This document shows positions 12,834 to 26,487 of a DNA stretch of 64,000 nt, piece after piece; the first letter of the stretch is position 1; each line of letters opens with the position of its first letter. Below the pieces are notes generated by a model, which saw only the letters and a program-made list of their open reading frames with translations, did no database searches and was not told the DNA's origin. Both the position numbers and the translations under genes were made by a program. Source of the stretch: Hoplostethus atlanticus (lineage: Eukaryota > Chordata > Actinopteri > Trachichthyiformes > Trachichthyidae). Location of the stretch: contig JAXDDX010000010.1 in NCBI GenBank assembly GCA_034670405.1, forward strand, positions 4,882,501 to 4,946,500, written 5' to 3'.

Positions 12834-13883
12834 ATTTACCAGACCATTGATTGCAAGTTCCAGCAGCTGAAAAGAGAACAAAACAACAGTTATGGATGTA
12901 ACACCAGTTCTATGAGCTCTGGATCACCGCCTGAAGCAGTGTTTAACAATTAAACAATTATTTAGCAATAAAGTCACATGTGACCTAGGATGTCCCCCGC
13001 ATGCCACCAATTGAATGACCTGATTGGCATGGAGTGTAGACAACATTTTATGAAGGGGCAAGACGATAGGCCAAATCACCGCACCCAAGCTGTCAGAGAT
13101 CCAGCTCATGCACATTTGGCTCACAAACAAGGTGTGGAGCTCACTCATACACTGCTGAAGGCTGTCTTGGCAAACAGTCACTTCAACTCAGACTGCCCCA
13201 ACGGCTCAAAAGTGGCAGACGAGGGGATTCTCTGGGCTTGCGGGGACTTTTGCTGCTAAGCCCCTTTCAGAAAATGGGAAACAAGACTATGAGATGCCAC
13301 ATTGTTTTTTGTGCCAAGCTGAAATGTAGACCTTCATGTAGACCTTCAGGGTAGAGGCCAATCTATTGCCATCAAGTGGAATATGCAGGAACCGCAATAT
13401 TATGGGCACTGAGCAACTCTTGTGTTTTGTGTCCTACACCACTCCAGAAATAATTTCTTCCTGTTTAGATAGTGACCTGGTGGGAGGCACTCACTGGTCT
13501 GGACCACAGCCTGGTTACAGTCCTTCAGGAGCAGATCTAGCCCTTCACGTAGATGGTCTGGGTTTAGATGCTAGATGCGAGCTTGCCTCATGGGGAGGAA
13601 CCATGGTTCTGTGTCGAGGAGCATGTTTAGTATGGCAGGGTTTCCCAGTTCAGGGCCACCAACAGCAGTCTGTGGTGGCTTTGTCAGACCATGCAGGGCT
13701 CAATCGTGCCCTTCCTCAGGAGGGTGGATATATTTAATATCTTGTATGAGGACAAGATATTTTAAGAGATCTTGAATGAAAGTCATCCTGATCCCCTGAA
13801 AATTGTGGAAGAGTAGTTTGTATCCTTGGGACAGCATGGTTAGCACGTTTGAACTCTAGAGCACCTTCTGCAGGTAGCATGGC
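12834..13883. other. Stretch between the fold-back element and the MITE
   Basis: The start (about 12890-12930: TATGGATGTAACACCAGTTC, TATGAGCTCTGGATCACC) resembles a recurrent fish repeat. Open frames at 12990-13259 and 13366-13737 show no known motif. Confidence 0.35.
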
Positions 13884-13886
13884 TTA

Positions 13887-14787
<901 letters not shown>

Positions 14788-14944
14788 TTACTGGCCCCCC
14801 TGGATCTGAGGGGCCATCTGAGGTCAGGTAGCTCAGATGACCACAGGGCCTTTGGGAAGGCCCAAGGTAAGCTGTTGGATGAGAGTGACTGGTATCATGT
14901 CTGGACGAGCCCTCTGCTTAGTCAAGGGTGTTGGCTCCCTTTGC

Positions 14945-15078
14945 AGGCTAACCAACCGCTGGCTAGCTTAATTTGTTGCTGGTCTGGGGTTGAATCCCAC
15001 CAGGACTGCCATCTCCTGTTCCTACCCTGCTCTGTCTCCCTTTCTGGTTTAAAGCTGTCTGAATAAAGACAAAATACT
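14945..15078 (+). mobile_element. tRNA-derived SINE with AATAAAG tail
   Basis: A B box GGGGTTGAATCCCACC at 14986-15001 is preceded by GGCTAGCTTAATTTG (A-box-like). The body runs through TGTCTCCCTTTCTGG to the tail GTCTGAATAAAGACAAAA, a 3' end seen in many fish SINEs. It lies about 155 bp downstream of the Harbinger-like MITE. Confidence 0.65.
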
Positions 15079-15584
15079 GACGGCGATGGAACTGCTCACA
15101 GAAAAGAATAAGTAAAAGTAGAATTTTTCCAAAAATCTCTTAAAATAACGTAAATGGAGTAGTTGTCACTGGTTAGTTTCCACCTCTGCCTGCAAAGGGA
15201 GTGACCCGCAACAATGAACCTCAGAGGTTTCTCTGCTGTAAAGCCATGTCTCTGGTCGTTAAATCACATTATGCTCATGAAACATTATTTAGTGGGCTGT
15301 TTACGAGCAGCAACAAGGACTCGTGCAGGCCCTGCTGCCGTGAATCAGTGTCTTTTGTTATTAATTTACACTATGTTTATGAAAATGTGTAGTCTCAGTG
15401 ATAGCAGAGTATTAATGGGACGTAATGTCTGACTGCTGGTGAGGGCAGTGCAGCACGCAGGGGAAAGGCTAATTACAGGAACATGTTAAGTTATGGTTTA
15501 ATGGCTTTTTCAGCTCCCACAGAACCCGCAGTATTTACCAGCCCTCTACGGACGCACACACACATCTTCGGGTTTGAATTTATA

Positions 15585-15815
15585 CTTGTCGTGTTTATGT
15601 TTATAGTCTACTATCGTACGCTGCGTCTTGTCTGTTCTATGTGTGAGGTCCTGTTATGTTTCGTTTCCACCTTGTATCCTGTAACTGCCTCATAATTTGT
15701 CAGCGACGCTTTAGCCAGGTCAACCGGGTTAGGTCGACCAATTCCTCGTGCACCTTTTTTTACGTGGCAAATGCATCTATGTCACGTGGCAAATTAAAGC
15801 GATTCTGATTGTGAT
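15585..15815 (+). repeat. Interspersed repeat ending TTAAAGCGATTCTGATTGTG
   Basis: Shares its terminal AAAGCGATTCTGA with the repeat at 16.9 kb, and both contain TCTGT..ATGTG..GAGGTCC upstream. Between the body and tail lies a duplicated CACGTGGCAAAT-like word (15764 and 15784). Confidence 0.45.
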
Positions 15816-15872
15816 CACCAGCGTCAAGAGGAAGTAAGATAGAGAAATGAAAGACCTATAACTGAGGGGAAA

Positions 15873-15919
15873 GTGAGAGAGAGATAGAGAGAGATGGAAA
15901 AGAGAGAGAGAGAGAGATA
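15873..15919 (+). repeat. (GA)n microsatellite, interrupted
   Basis: GA runs with TA and TGG interruptions. Length is modest compared with the MITE tract at 14.4 kb. Confidence 0.85.
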
Positions 15920-18467
15920 TTCCTAGTACATAACATCACTCACTAGCATGTAGGAAACCTCTGCCATAATAATGTCAGCCTCATCCAAGGACTTCGATTT
16001 ATTTTAATGCGGGAAAAGGACGCGGAGCCTGAATCTTTCATTAAATGAGGGCTTATTTCATTATTTAGAAGGTGTTATTTTCTGCCTCAGTTCACAGGCT
16101 AGACGCCAACTGGCAACTCCAAGGCCTATTTAAATGAGTCAGATTCTGGTCCCATCTGCCCTGCTGGTTCCTCCACTCTCCTCTGTGAGTGGGTGGGCAG
16201 ACTGGATAATGCAATCAGCCTGCGAGATGCAGACTGGCTTCTGCTGTGTCATCTGCCTTCCCACTAAGCAGCCCACTCACCTGTGCCAAAGCCGTGGCCT
16301 CATCAACATGCAGGCCACACAGCCACAGGTAGTATCATTTTCCTTTTTTTTTTTTTTATCGGAGCACCTCAATTGCTCTATTACACACAGTGTAATCAGG
16401 AATTTCTTTCTCGGATACCTTAGACACACACAGACATTTCATCAGAGGACAGGTCAGAGCTTTGGGGCTCAGGAGTGGTGCCTTCAGGGGAGGTAGTGTG
16501 TCACTGAGTCAAAAGGCATTTTGAGAGGAATGGGCACATTGGCTATTATGGGTTTTGGACCTGTGACCCTCCAGTTATGGGACTGTCTCTGGCCCAAATA
16601 TGGAACACAAGTACAATCAATAGGCCGAGTTACTGGCCACTCTCATCACCCAGAGGTCACTGAAGGGTTTCTGCACTCAGAAGGATAGACCAAGTGAAAA
16701 GAGCACGACCCAGAACATCGGGGTGACATGCTACCTGTCAAGTGGCCCTTATAATCTTTCAACTTACATGTGTAGTCTGCTGTCTGTAATATGTCTGGTC
16801 CTGTCCCCCTGCGAGGTCCAGTTATCCCTCTTCTGTGTGCGTCAGTATGTAATGTTCTGCCGTGCAAGTTGTCAACGTGTCACCGTGAGACATTCCTGTA
16901 CATTTATTATACTTGGGTGAATAAAGCGATTCTGACTCTGAACCCAGATTTCCAAGCAAAACATGACTTTTTTTTATAAGCCGTGCGGACCGTGTGTGAA
17001 TATCCACGGCCTTGTCCTCTCCCAATGACATGAGCAGCATGCGTAATCATGTCATGTACTCCAGGATTTTCCGGGCCCCGTTGAATGAATGGCTGCAGAC
17101 TCATAAGGTGCCGCACAGTGAGCACGTGACTCTGACTGCTGAGGGATTGAATAATGTATTTCATTGCATTATTATCTATTCATTATTGGCTGGTAGAGTG
17201 ATTGTGTTTCCATTACAGAGGGATAGCACCCCACTCTATGAAACCTTTCATTTACCGAGCTCCGTTTGGCATGTCGTGCGTCGTCTCCGAGGAGGAAACC
17301 ATTATCTTGCAGCAGCGAAATCCTCTCCCCACAGAAAGTCTTCCGCTCCACAGTGAACATAAACGGGCTTTCTTTCTTTTACTTAATTTTCCAAATGACT
17401 TAGTAAATAAATCTCCACCAAGGAACTGAGCAGCATTCCACGCTACTTATTAGGGGATTTGTGTAGCACAGAGCGCTGAGCGGAAAACAAAGCCAGAGGA
17501 AATAAAAGAGCCAGCACGACCCCATAACAACCAACATCTGTTGACATCACCGCCTCTAAGTGAAATATGACCATATTTTTGTTGTTTTTGGTCCAATTTG
17601 ATTATCTCCAGAAAGCTTTTATGGCGTAATGAAAATCTCTGCGTTAATTAGAAGATTTGGCTCCCACCAGTCCTACATCCCTGGTGAGCAATGTGCTCTC
17701 TTGTTACAGTGATGCACAAAATAATCCCCCCACGTTGCCAGATGTCCTGTTATCTGGAGCTATGATTTTATTATCCAGTGCAAATGCAAAAGAGATATTC
17801 TGCATTGCACATCCTATATTGGAAGGATGAAAGGAAGAAATTAACTTTTGGTGGTGTGATGTATGTGCAAGTTATTTTTTGTGATACAGTGATTGATCTT
17901 TTAGCCTGCCCAGGGAGGCCAGAGCACACGGGGTCAGCCTCAGAGCAGGTCCTCTAGAGCTAGTAGGTGATTCAGTGTCTTTACTTAAATCAGCTCAAGG
18001 ACAATTATCCAGGTGGACGTCTGCAGACCTCCCTGTCCATCATATAAATGGTAGTTTTACACAAGCAGTAGTCGGGGGTGAATTGCATTTGAGATTGGTG
18101 TCACTGATTACCTACACATACTCACTCTGTAGGGGGCAGGTCCACCTCTATCATACCATACCATAGTGTAGTATGAAAAGGGGTGTAGTATGAAAGAAAT
18201 GTGTTGTTCTCTGTTCTGTTCATGAAATAACACATTAACTTATAATGGTTATAATGTGCTTATCATGAAGGGAATGCAAAGGTTAAGGCCCTTACAACTT
18301 GCTGCACTTCTTGAAATGAAAAAGAAAAAAGACAGATTTTACTTATTGTTTGCTTCTTAAAGGCAAAATAAAACATTATCAGGCTCTGGGAGAGACAACC
18401 TCAGGTTTTGTCTTATTATCTTATAAAACAGGACTAACACCAACTAGAGCAATTGTTACAGGTGGAC
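15920..18467. other. Non-coding stretch, mostly unique
   Basis: Holds the repeat at 16.74-16.94 kb. 17.0-17.8 kb looks unique with balanced composition and ATTA words (for example GTTAATTAGAAG at 17643). No coding signal. Confidence 0.45.
16735..16945 (+). repeat. Interspersed repeat ending AATAAAGCGATTCTGACTCT
   Basis: The tail AATAAAGCGATTCTGACTCT also occurs (AAATTAAAGCGATTCTGATT) at 15791-15811. Upstream of both are T/C/G-rich segments with short words such as GTCTGTAATATGTCTGG and GAGGTCC. I read these as two members of one fish retroposon family, now strongly diverged. Confidence 0.45.
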
Positions 18468-18475
18468 CTATAGAG

Positions 18476-19358
18476 CAGTGGTTCCCAAACTTTTTCAAAC
18501 CAAGGCACCCCTTCATAGTCAATTTCTTTTCACGGCTCCCCCCACCCCCCCACCCCCTTTAAGCTAAAAATGACACCATGCATATGTTATAGGAATGTAT
18601 TTTAATGAACTGGCATCAATATGAAGTGAAATAAAATAACTTCTTAAAATTAAACATTATTCTCAACCACTCAGCTAATGATAAGAAAAAATAGATGTCA
18701 ACCATTTTGATTGACTTGTTTGAACTAAGGCTATATTTGTAGAACGCAACGCGTAGATCTGACTCCACTGACAGGCGATGCCTTCTCTTGCTTTTCACGT
18801 ATGTCAGGGATGAGAAAGCCAGCTCACACAAGTATGATGTTGGGAACGGCAATAGCACACTGATCGCGCAGTTTGCCAGAGATGGATATTCGTGTCCCAC
18901 AAGCAGCCAAAACTTGTCCGACGACATTTCTCCAAACTTCAATTTCAAAGTGCGATCCATTTTCAGTTCTGCAAGTTCTTCCTGGGCTTTGATTGTCAAC
19001 TTCTTTGCTGATTCTGATGATCGGGAGTTGAAAGGATCGCGGATCCAGTCATAGTCTTCATTCTTCGAAGCGGGGAAATAACACTCAAACCTTTCATCGA
19101 GCGTTTTCAGATGCGCCGCTATCCCTTTGAATGCGCATTTTAACAGTTGTTTTTTTTAATATGAACGATTTCGATGTTTATTGCTTATTTCTTCTGTTTT
19201 TACAATGACATGTTTCAAATGTAATATAAAATGTAGTTCAAATGTAGCCTATTTTTATGTGATGAAACGTTATTAAATAGACACAATAAAATATGGAAAT
19301 TAACAGATCTTGCGGCACCCCTGGCCAGTCATCACGGCACCCACTTTGGGAACCACTG
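18476..19358 (-). mobile_element. hAT-Charlie-like DNA transposon, internally deleted
   Basis: The element begins CAGTGGTTCCCAAACTTT and ends in the inverted form CCCACTTTGGGAACCACTG. It is flanked by perfect 8-bp target duplications CTATAGAG at 18468-18475 and 19359-19366, the hallmark length of hAT elements. The CAGTGGTTC terminus is the Charlie/Buster type. The 883-bp body keeps only the 3' end of a transposase on the minus strand, so the copy is non-autonomous. The intact duplication suggests a fairly recent insertion. Confidence 0.93.
18616..19060 (-). pseudogene. hAT transposase C-terminal fragment (ZBED5/Charlie-like)
   Basis: The minus strand encodes the hAT dimerisation region. Recognisable pieces are KFWLLVGHEYPSLANCAI, then STYLCE-type sequence TSYLCELAFSSLTYVKSK and RRHRLSVESDLRVAF, the conserved tail of transposases related to ZBED5 and FAM200. 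Upstream in frame lies a DWIRDPF/NSR stretch near 19050. The BED zinc finger and the catalytic acidic core are missing, so the fragment cannot catalyse transposition. After the dimerisation region the frame runs into A+T-rich sequence and the terminal repeat. Confidence 0.85.
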
Positions 19359-19427
19359 CTATAGAGTATGGTGTAATAAGGTCATGCGAGAGATGATAAT
19401 ATATGAAATTACCTTTCATAGTATGAA

Positions 19428-19512
19428 ATAGGGCTGCACAATTATGGCAAACATGATAATCCCAATTATTTTCTAAATATCGTGATCTCACTTATTAATC
19501 ACAAGGAAGGAA
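19428..19512 (+). mobile_element. DNA-transposon end remnant (GGGCTGCACAATTATGG)
   Basis: ATAGGGCTGCACAATTATGG, then AACATGATAATCCCAATTAT and ATCGTGATC, resembles the termini of a widespread fish DNA repeat beginning GGGCTGCACGATTATGG. The matching inverted end is not seen downstream, so this is a fragment. Confidence 0.5.
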
Positions 19513-22500
19513 ACATCATTATTTCATGGCACTATTGCACCTTTACATATATTTTCAATTTTTTTCCGTGCTTCTAGTACTAGTAAAGTAAGTAGCCATT
19601 GAAAATATAACAAACGTTTCAGTATCGCTGAATTACATGGTTATTATTTGTGGAAACATAAGCTCCAGTTCCAGTATGAAGCATTTAAGTAGTTTGACAC
19701 ACCATAGAGAAATCAACCACATAAATATAACGACTAAAATACACCTTGCAATAGTTCTTGCAATAGTTCTTGAAGGCAGAGCATATGATTTTTAAAAACT
19801 TTTCCATATGGATACAGCCTCATTGGCCAACCAGCCATACAAAGCGTCAACAGCAAGCAGATGCAGGTTTCAAATCTGCACTCCAGATGAGGTTTTGTTT
19901 TCAAAGCTTTGCTTAAATCTTGTGTGTATGGTTTGTTTCCCACTGGCTTTTGCTCAGGAAGTAATCAGAAGTGAAGCGGCAAAGCAGCGTAATTAGAGTA
20001 ATTAAGAAAGCACAGGCCAGGCAGTGTTTTGGATGCTCTGAAACACTAAGCACAGTCCCTGGGTGGTAATTACATGTATACACTACCAGCCTGAGCTTTG
20101 TTCAAGCTACATGGGCCTTGAATTGTATAAGAGTAGCTTGCTTATGCATGGACATAATTGGTTGATAAAATGAAAACATGATGGTCTGATCAACACAATG
20201 ACCCCAAACTGAGGTGTTCTTGTAATTTAACACCTTGTGAAACAATCTAGTTAGCGTGAGTGGAAGACTCTAGTCACAGTAGCGCTCTCACAGTCCTGTC
20301 ACTACCTTCTGTTGTGGGTACGGCATACCATGTGGCCAAAATACCTCTTCAGATAGGAAATTGAGATCTGTGAAGTTGTGAGATTCATTAATGTAACACT
20401 ACATCAGAAAATTGACAAAGGCAGACCCTGCATTTATTAAGTCTTCATGCATTCCCTCCTGGTTGACCCGCATAATGTGAGAATGTAAAATATATATTTA
20501 TTCAGTACTTACAGTGTCAATCTGCGAGTTCCTAGATTTTGTAAATTTCGTCTCCGTCTTTGGTGCTCATTACTGTGGTGTTTCTTCACTGCACTTCCTC
20601 TAGATCACCTGTCCACCAAACAGTGTGTTCAGTACTGTGACAAACCTGCTGCTGCTGCTGCCGGAAACATAAAACACATCACTTCCTGTGTGTCAGAGGA
20701 TTTTTCCTGGGAAAGACCTACCTGTCACCGGGTACCTGAACCTGTCCTGTCCTCTCTTGTACACTCACACACCTATTGGTGAAATTACGGCAGATAAAAG
20801 TAGAACTCTCTCCTTCTGCCCTGACTGTGAACCTTTCCAGTGAGGACACACTATATCAGCGGTAGTGATGGACCTGGTGGGAGACTGATAAGATGCGCCT
20901 TCCACATCTCCTGTGTCAGCTCTGAATTTGGACTAGCTGGGAAGGCTCAGCGTTGACACACTATTACAACATCAGTTACATCCTCCCTAAGCCAACCTGC
21001 CTCGCTCTGTCCCATAGATCATGTCAAGGAGGGACCTAAAATCACACATTAGATAAGGAGGCATTCATCCCCTCTCTGTCAATTAAGATGGCTTGCCTTG
21101 GCACTGCGAGTCAGACACACTTCAAATATTGCTTTCACAAAGTAAATGGCAGTTATGGTAGACGTGAAATATTACAAATTGCCTGAGTGACACTTTTAAA
21201 AGGCTGTGAGGGAAGAGGGGTAAAAAGTCAGTCGAAATTGTGATACTGTAATGAATGAAAGCTAAATGTAAGCTCTCTATAAGCTCTGCTCTGGCAAGTC
21301 CACAAAGTTCTGTTTACTCTTTCTAACAAATTCCTTTAAATCGCCTTGCCAACTGAGTCACATTTTTGGACCACAAGTGGGGAATATGTGCAACTTTTCC
21401 TTGCAAAAAAAGATATTTTTCTTTGCATTTCTTTGACTATCGCCTCTGTGTTTACCTGTCTGTGAGATATTATTCCCGAGACAGTGCAATGAGATTGATC
21501 GCTTCAGTCAACTGACTATCAGCTACTGTTGGAACTGACATGTATTGCTTGGTCATCTTGGACAGGGTTACTTTGAAGGTGGCACTAATTTCCAAATTGA
21601 TGTAATTAAATGGTATATTAGGAGGCAAAGCTGGATAACGTTCATCAGAGCGAGAGGAGGAAATGCACACAAAGATTCTCAGCTCACAACCTTGTGAGTA
21701 TGTGCTGCTTATTTTAGCCGATTGCTCCACAAGCCACACTCCATCAAGGTCAAATTAATTTGTGCAGGACCTTGTGCAGAAGGTTTGCTTACCTAATCTA
21801 ATATTGCGTGTTTTTCATACAATGCACCTCTAATTAGAGGGTGTTGCCAGGTTCCATATAATGGGGATTTCATTAAAAAGCAATCCCAATAAAACAATGA
21901 AAATCTGTCTTCTCGGAGCCTAACGAGCGCCTATGGCTCCACGGCGTGCTTTGCCAGCGGTTTTGACTGGACATTGTTCTTAAACATTACCTTGAGGAAT
22001 CTCATTAATTCCCACTTAATTACCATCACATCCCATTTGGTGGACGGCCTGGGCCACCGCCGCCGTACACAGAGATAGCATCAACACTGGATTTGCATTC
22101 TGACAGGCTCCTCATCTGCTTAACAAGCGAATGATCCCAATGTATTCTGGGTAATTAATCATTTACATACTCCGAGTGCCACCTGATAGGTCATCCTGCT
22201 GCGCTCCCCCTGTACTCCTCTGATTAAAATGCTAATCTACACCGCTGACCCACCCTGTTGGTGAGGAAGACTTCGTAATGACTCCCTGCCTTTGCCTTTT
22301 ACTCCCCCTGGGCCCCTCAAGACCTCCGTTCCTTAACGGGAGGCGCCATGGGCCGGAGCAGGAAGCCCTCCCACAGGACAGGAACATTCAGAGTAGATAT
22401 TCATGTATTCCAATGTGCTCCCTGGTGCTGCTGAGGAAATGCAGGGCTCATTAACCAAATATGATTTTTAAAATAGCTCTTTGCCCTCCTTTCACCTAGT

Positions 22501-23007
22501 TTATATACTGTAACGCCATAGGTGGCTCATGATCGGGGAGAAGTGGTGACCTGAGAGATTATGAACTGCTGATGACTCATCTGCCAGTCACAGTACAGTA
22601 AGATGCTGGGAGTTGTGCTAGTGAGAGTAGACGCCTGTGTAGAAACCTAGCTTGGACGTTAGAGGAAAGGGCGGTGGGTGAGAATGGGTCAGCATGTCCA
22701 ATCACAGATGTTCCTATAAACACCCCGAGCCAGGCATCTTAGCCCACTAGTCATGGACTATCTGATGGGTGTGATCAAATGCCTTGTGAATATACAGTAG
22801 TGTGGTTATTTTGACTAAGCACTGCCGGTAAGGAGGGCATGTAAGAACACACATGAATGGGCGGCTGCACAGCTAACCATGCATGTTGGCATGACAAGCC
22901 AGGCGAAGGCCTACCATGACTGGTATGGACATGGCTATACGGAGTGGAAATGTTCACAAACTCGTTCAAACTGATACATTATAGATACATCTGAGGCAAC
23001 TACTAAT
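19513..23007. other. Unique non-coding stretch including a candidate regulatory block
   Basis: A 12-bp unit GCAATAGTTCTT is duplicated at 19748-19772. 21.8-22.35 kb is repeat-free and discussed as a candidate conserved element. No coding signature. Confidence 0.5.
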
Positions 23008-23480
23008 GCGATACGATACGATTCACCCCTATTGCGATGCAGTGCGATTCAACACGATTTGATTCAACACGATACGATACGATGCAATTCGATGCGATGC
23101 TATGCAATTCAATACGGTACAGATAGTGTGATTTTATTTCTTTGGTTCTTCTTAAGCAAACAGCAAATCATAAATTAACTAAAAAAGTGCCATTTTTACT
23201 TCACATATTTGTTTCTCTAGTACTGTAGCTCAGTAAGCATCTCATTTATACCGTTTTGTTCTCTGTAACACTGTAAGGCTGGATATCTTTACAATGATGC
23301 CATCGGTTATTGCCTTAGAACGAGAAGAGCTGTTAGCCAGCGGGGCGTGAAAAAAATACTTTGCAATACTTTGCTCACCAGTCTTGCTAGCAGGTACCGC
23401 TGGGGCTAGCTCGAGCTGAATCCGAGGGGGAGGGAGAGGCAGACGTATCCACAGGCACACCATGTCGCCGCTTCAGGTGA
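23008..23480 (+). mobile_element. Element-like region: degenerate CGATACGAT repeats followed by an ATG and splice donor
   Basis: Positions 23008-23121 are built of variants of GCGATACGATACGATTC and GATTCAACACGAT. After about 340 bp comes a G-rich leader and ATGTCGCCGCTTCAG followed by the donor GTGAGTAT at 23477. That layout suggests the 5' end and first exon of a DNA transposon or retrocopied gene. Beyond the donor no further exon is recognised. The identity is unknown. Confidence 0.4.
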
Positions 23481-23808
23481 GTATTTCAGTTAGTCGTGCT
23501 GCCTGTGTACTTTATAGCGGCACGGCATATTTAGCAAATTGCGTGCGTCTTGTCAAGTTGTCCGTCTCTTTTGAAAAATCTGTCGCCAAACATTTGATTT
23601 GTAGGAATTCGGTGTGGCTCTTCCTCCTGCACGTTAACCTCTAATGTGACACATCAAATCAAATGTATTGGCAAGACATGGGCTGACAGCAGTTATCTTG
23701 TCAAGCTTATCAAGTTTCAATCAATCAGATATCAGCTTTTGTGACAGGTTGTGTAGCAATGAATCGTGGTTTTGGATACTATCTGATATAATATATAATA
23801 TAAAGATC

Positions 23809-23923
23809 ATTATTACTATTATTATTGGTAGTAGCAGCAGTAGTAGTAGCAATGGTAGTCGTAGGTAGCAGTAGCATTGATAATATTAGTTCTGGCAGTA
23901 TTAGTACTACTAGTAGTAGCAGG
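23809..23923 (+). repeat. Trinucleotide (ATT/GTA/GCA) low-complexity tract
   Basis: ATT units pass into GTAGCA and AGT units. A similar AGC/AGT tract occurs at 45.98 kb. Confidence 0.85.
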
Positions 23924-24800
23924 GATGATAGGTTGCTCCAGGGCCATGGGGAAAGGTGTTGTATTGGACAAGAGGTGTTGTAGCTTCATCTCTCTTTCTT
24001 GTTGTTATTGGCACTCCAGCGTGATGTCGGTGCAAATAACTTAATATCTTCAAGATACCGCCCCGGGCATACAGTATTCACTGTGCAATACTTGTACATT
24101 ACACTCTAAAGCTGCAGATCTCAAATGAGAAACTCTGCTGCTTCCCAGTTCTGGATTGTACTGTTACTGTTGTAGAAAATGTCATGTATGTGTTGCAATT
24201 TAACAATCAGGTTTGTCACAAAGTAATTACAAAATTAAAAATATAAAGTAAAAAAAACAAAAAACTTTAGGAAGCAAGGCCAGCCCCTTTGTGTAATTTG
24301 AAAAATACACAGGTATCAATGAGAAAATATATTTTTTTCCCCTTTAATTAAAACAATGTGATTATGGGGATTGATTGCTGCTGTTGTGCTTTCTCACCTT
24401 GGCCTGCACTTTTGTTTTGCTTTTGAATTGAAATTGGAAATAATACTGGCAACTGGGCATTTTCTCTGGCAGAATGAAATTAAAGTGTTTTGTTTTCACC
24501 CCCAACGTAGCCCACAGAGTGAGAAATAATGCAATGTACCAGTTATTTGTTGCTTTGCGCTTAAGGGAAAATAGCAGCACACTATCCCCGAGTGGTTTAT
24601 TATAGTTTTCTTCTCTTTTTTTTTATTTCTACACTATGAAGCCAAAAGCCGTTTGGTCCACGTGTTAAGAACTGAGGGGGGAATACCACAGAGTTGACTT
24701 TTTACTGTCCACCACTAATGGGTGTTGATTTGCTCTGGTTTGCTCCATTAGCAGCAGATATTTGGTTGAGCTTTCCTGTCTAATACCACAGTCATGCACT

Positions 24801-24803
<3 letters not shown>

Positions 24804-24832
<29 letters not shown>
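24804..24832 (+). repeat. (CA)14 microsatellite
   Basis: Uninterrupted CA dinucleotides, so probably polymorphic. Confidence 0.95.
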
Positions 24833-24836
<4 letters not shown>

Positions 24837-25282
24837 CACCGTTTAGGGGTCACACATAATGATCACTTTTTGTACTATTGCTGGAGAAAGCCCAGACAGC
24901 AGGATAGTAATTAGCAGTAAATTTCACTTCATTCGCCAAATTACGTGGCCAGTAATTTACAAAAACAATAAAGATATACATTTTCACATTTGAGAAGGGT
25001 AAGCCAGCTAAGTGGAGCAGAGAGCCAACAGACACGTGGTGCAGTGGTATAATGCAAAATACTGTAATCATTTCAAGAAGGTGGTAACCTTATACTACAT
25101 CACCACAGACCCCCGAATGGACTCCAACATAATACAGTAAAGGAAAGGAAACATTCTGTAGTATGGAAAAGGTGTCATACATACAGCCAGACATTCTGCA
25201 CTTAGTTGTAGTATCTTGAAATACCACATTGTTAGTTCATTGTTAATAATAGTCAACATTTCTTATAAAGGCTTTATATGAA

Positions 25283-25302
25283 GATATATATATATATATA
25301 TA
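25283..25302 (+). repeat. (AT)n microsatellite
   Basis: Ten uninterrupted AT units in A+T-rich sequence. Confidence 0.9.
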
Positions 25303-26105
25303 AAACCCAATACAGAATATTGAGTTATAAATACAAACTCAATAGGAATAGGTTTAGATTTGTACATATTTTCTCTTTGAAGATGTACTATCTCACAATC
25401 ACTGCATTTATATATAGACATGCCAAAACAAGCAAACATGTGCTGAGGAATTATTGCAAAATTCATTAAATACATTTGGAAAAATTCAGCTTGTCTTTTT
25501 TTTTATCCACACAAAGCAGATGCTCTCAATTTATTTTTAACACAAGAGAAAGCTCTCCTTTTGTTAGGGGTTTAAAAATAGACTTTCATTAATACTGTCC
25601 ATGACAATATTAATCACGTCAAACCTCCAACAGAGCAGAGGGAAAAGGATTGAAGCAGCACTCGTATACAGAAAACACGTTCTGCTATAGCTTCTCTTGT
25701 ATAAAGAGGCTCTCCAGCAAACAAATGGCTGCAATAACTCCAGGCCTCAAACACAATAGATGCTTTCCAGAGAGAAGAATCAAATAAATAGAACAAACTG
25801 GTTGGAAGTGATATGTCACTATATTAGATGCCTCTGTGCCTGTATTAGATGCCACTACACCCACTACAGCCCCTGGGGTAGTTTTAGACAGTGCTGGGGT
25901 TAACTGTGTCTCTATGTCATATTGAGATAGTGCGGTGTGGGTACAGTGGTAGCTTTTCTTTCTTAAATGTTATACAGTACAACCAAATGAGTATGTTTTA
26001 ACAACAAAAGCTCTGCAGTTTTCCAACTAAATAGCAGAACATTCCTTGGAACATCTGCTGGATAAAAAGCGAGAATAACTTTTTCCAAACAATTCCTCTT
26101 GGACG

Positions 26106-26235
26106 TCAAGTCAAGTCGTGTTTATTTGTCACATGTAGTACAGCAGGCGTGCTCCATACAGTGAAATGCTTACTTACAACCTACATTGCAAAAACGTTAG
26201 AATTAATTTACAGAGTAGTAGTAGTATCAAAAATA
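26106..26235 (+). repeat. Interspersed repeat, CAAGTCAAGT..TTTATTTGTCACATG type
   Basis: CAAGTCAAGTCGTGTTTATT, TGTCACATGTAGTACAGCAG and CAGTGAAATGCTTACTTACA form a block recognised as a repeated fish sequence of the type (TTTATTTGTCACAT..CAGTGAAATGCTT). No terminal duplication is apparent. Confidence 0.5.
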
Positions 26236-26487
26236 GTATAAAGATATGGAGCTCATACAACAGCGGCCTTTCCCTCCGAAGCGCTGCAGTATAAAGTGAG
26301 ACTTCTACCATGACTACATCCGTACTCTAATAATTTAACTTCAATCCAAAGCGAGGATCGCATCACAGCAAGAGAAGCGGTGGGTTGAATCGCCTCACAC
26401 TAACCGGCTGGGAATACCTCTTAAACCACTACCATCGCTCTGCCTTTGAGCTGAGCACTTAAGCCCCATTTGCTTGGAGCAGCGCTG

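Noticed and set aside
13366-13775. Two overlapping plus-strand open frames before the MITE
   Set aside because: No recognisable domain. They probably arise from an old non-coding repeat.
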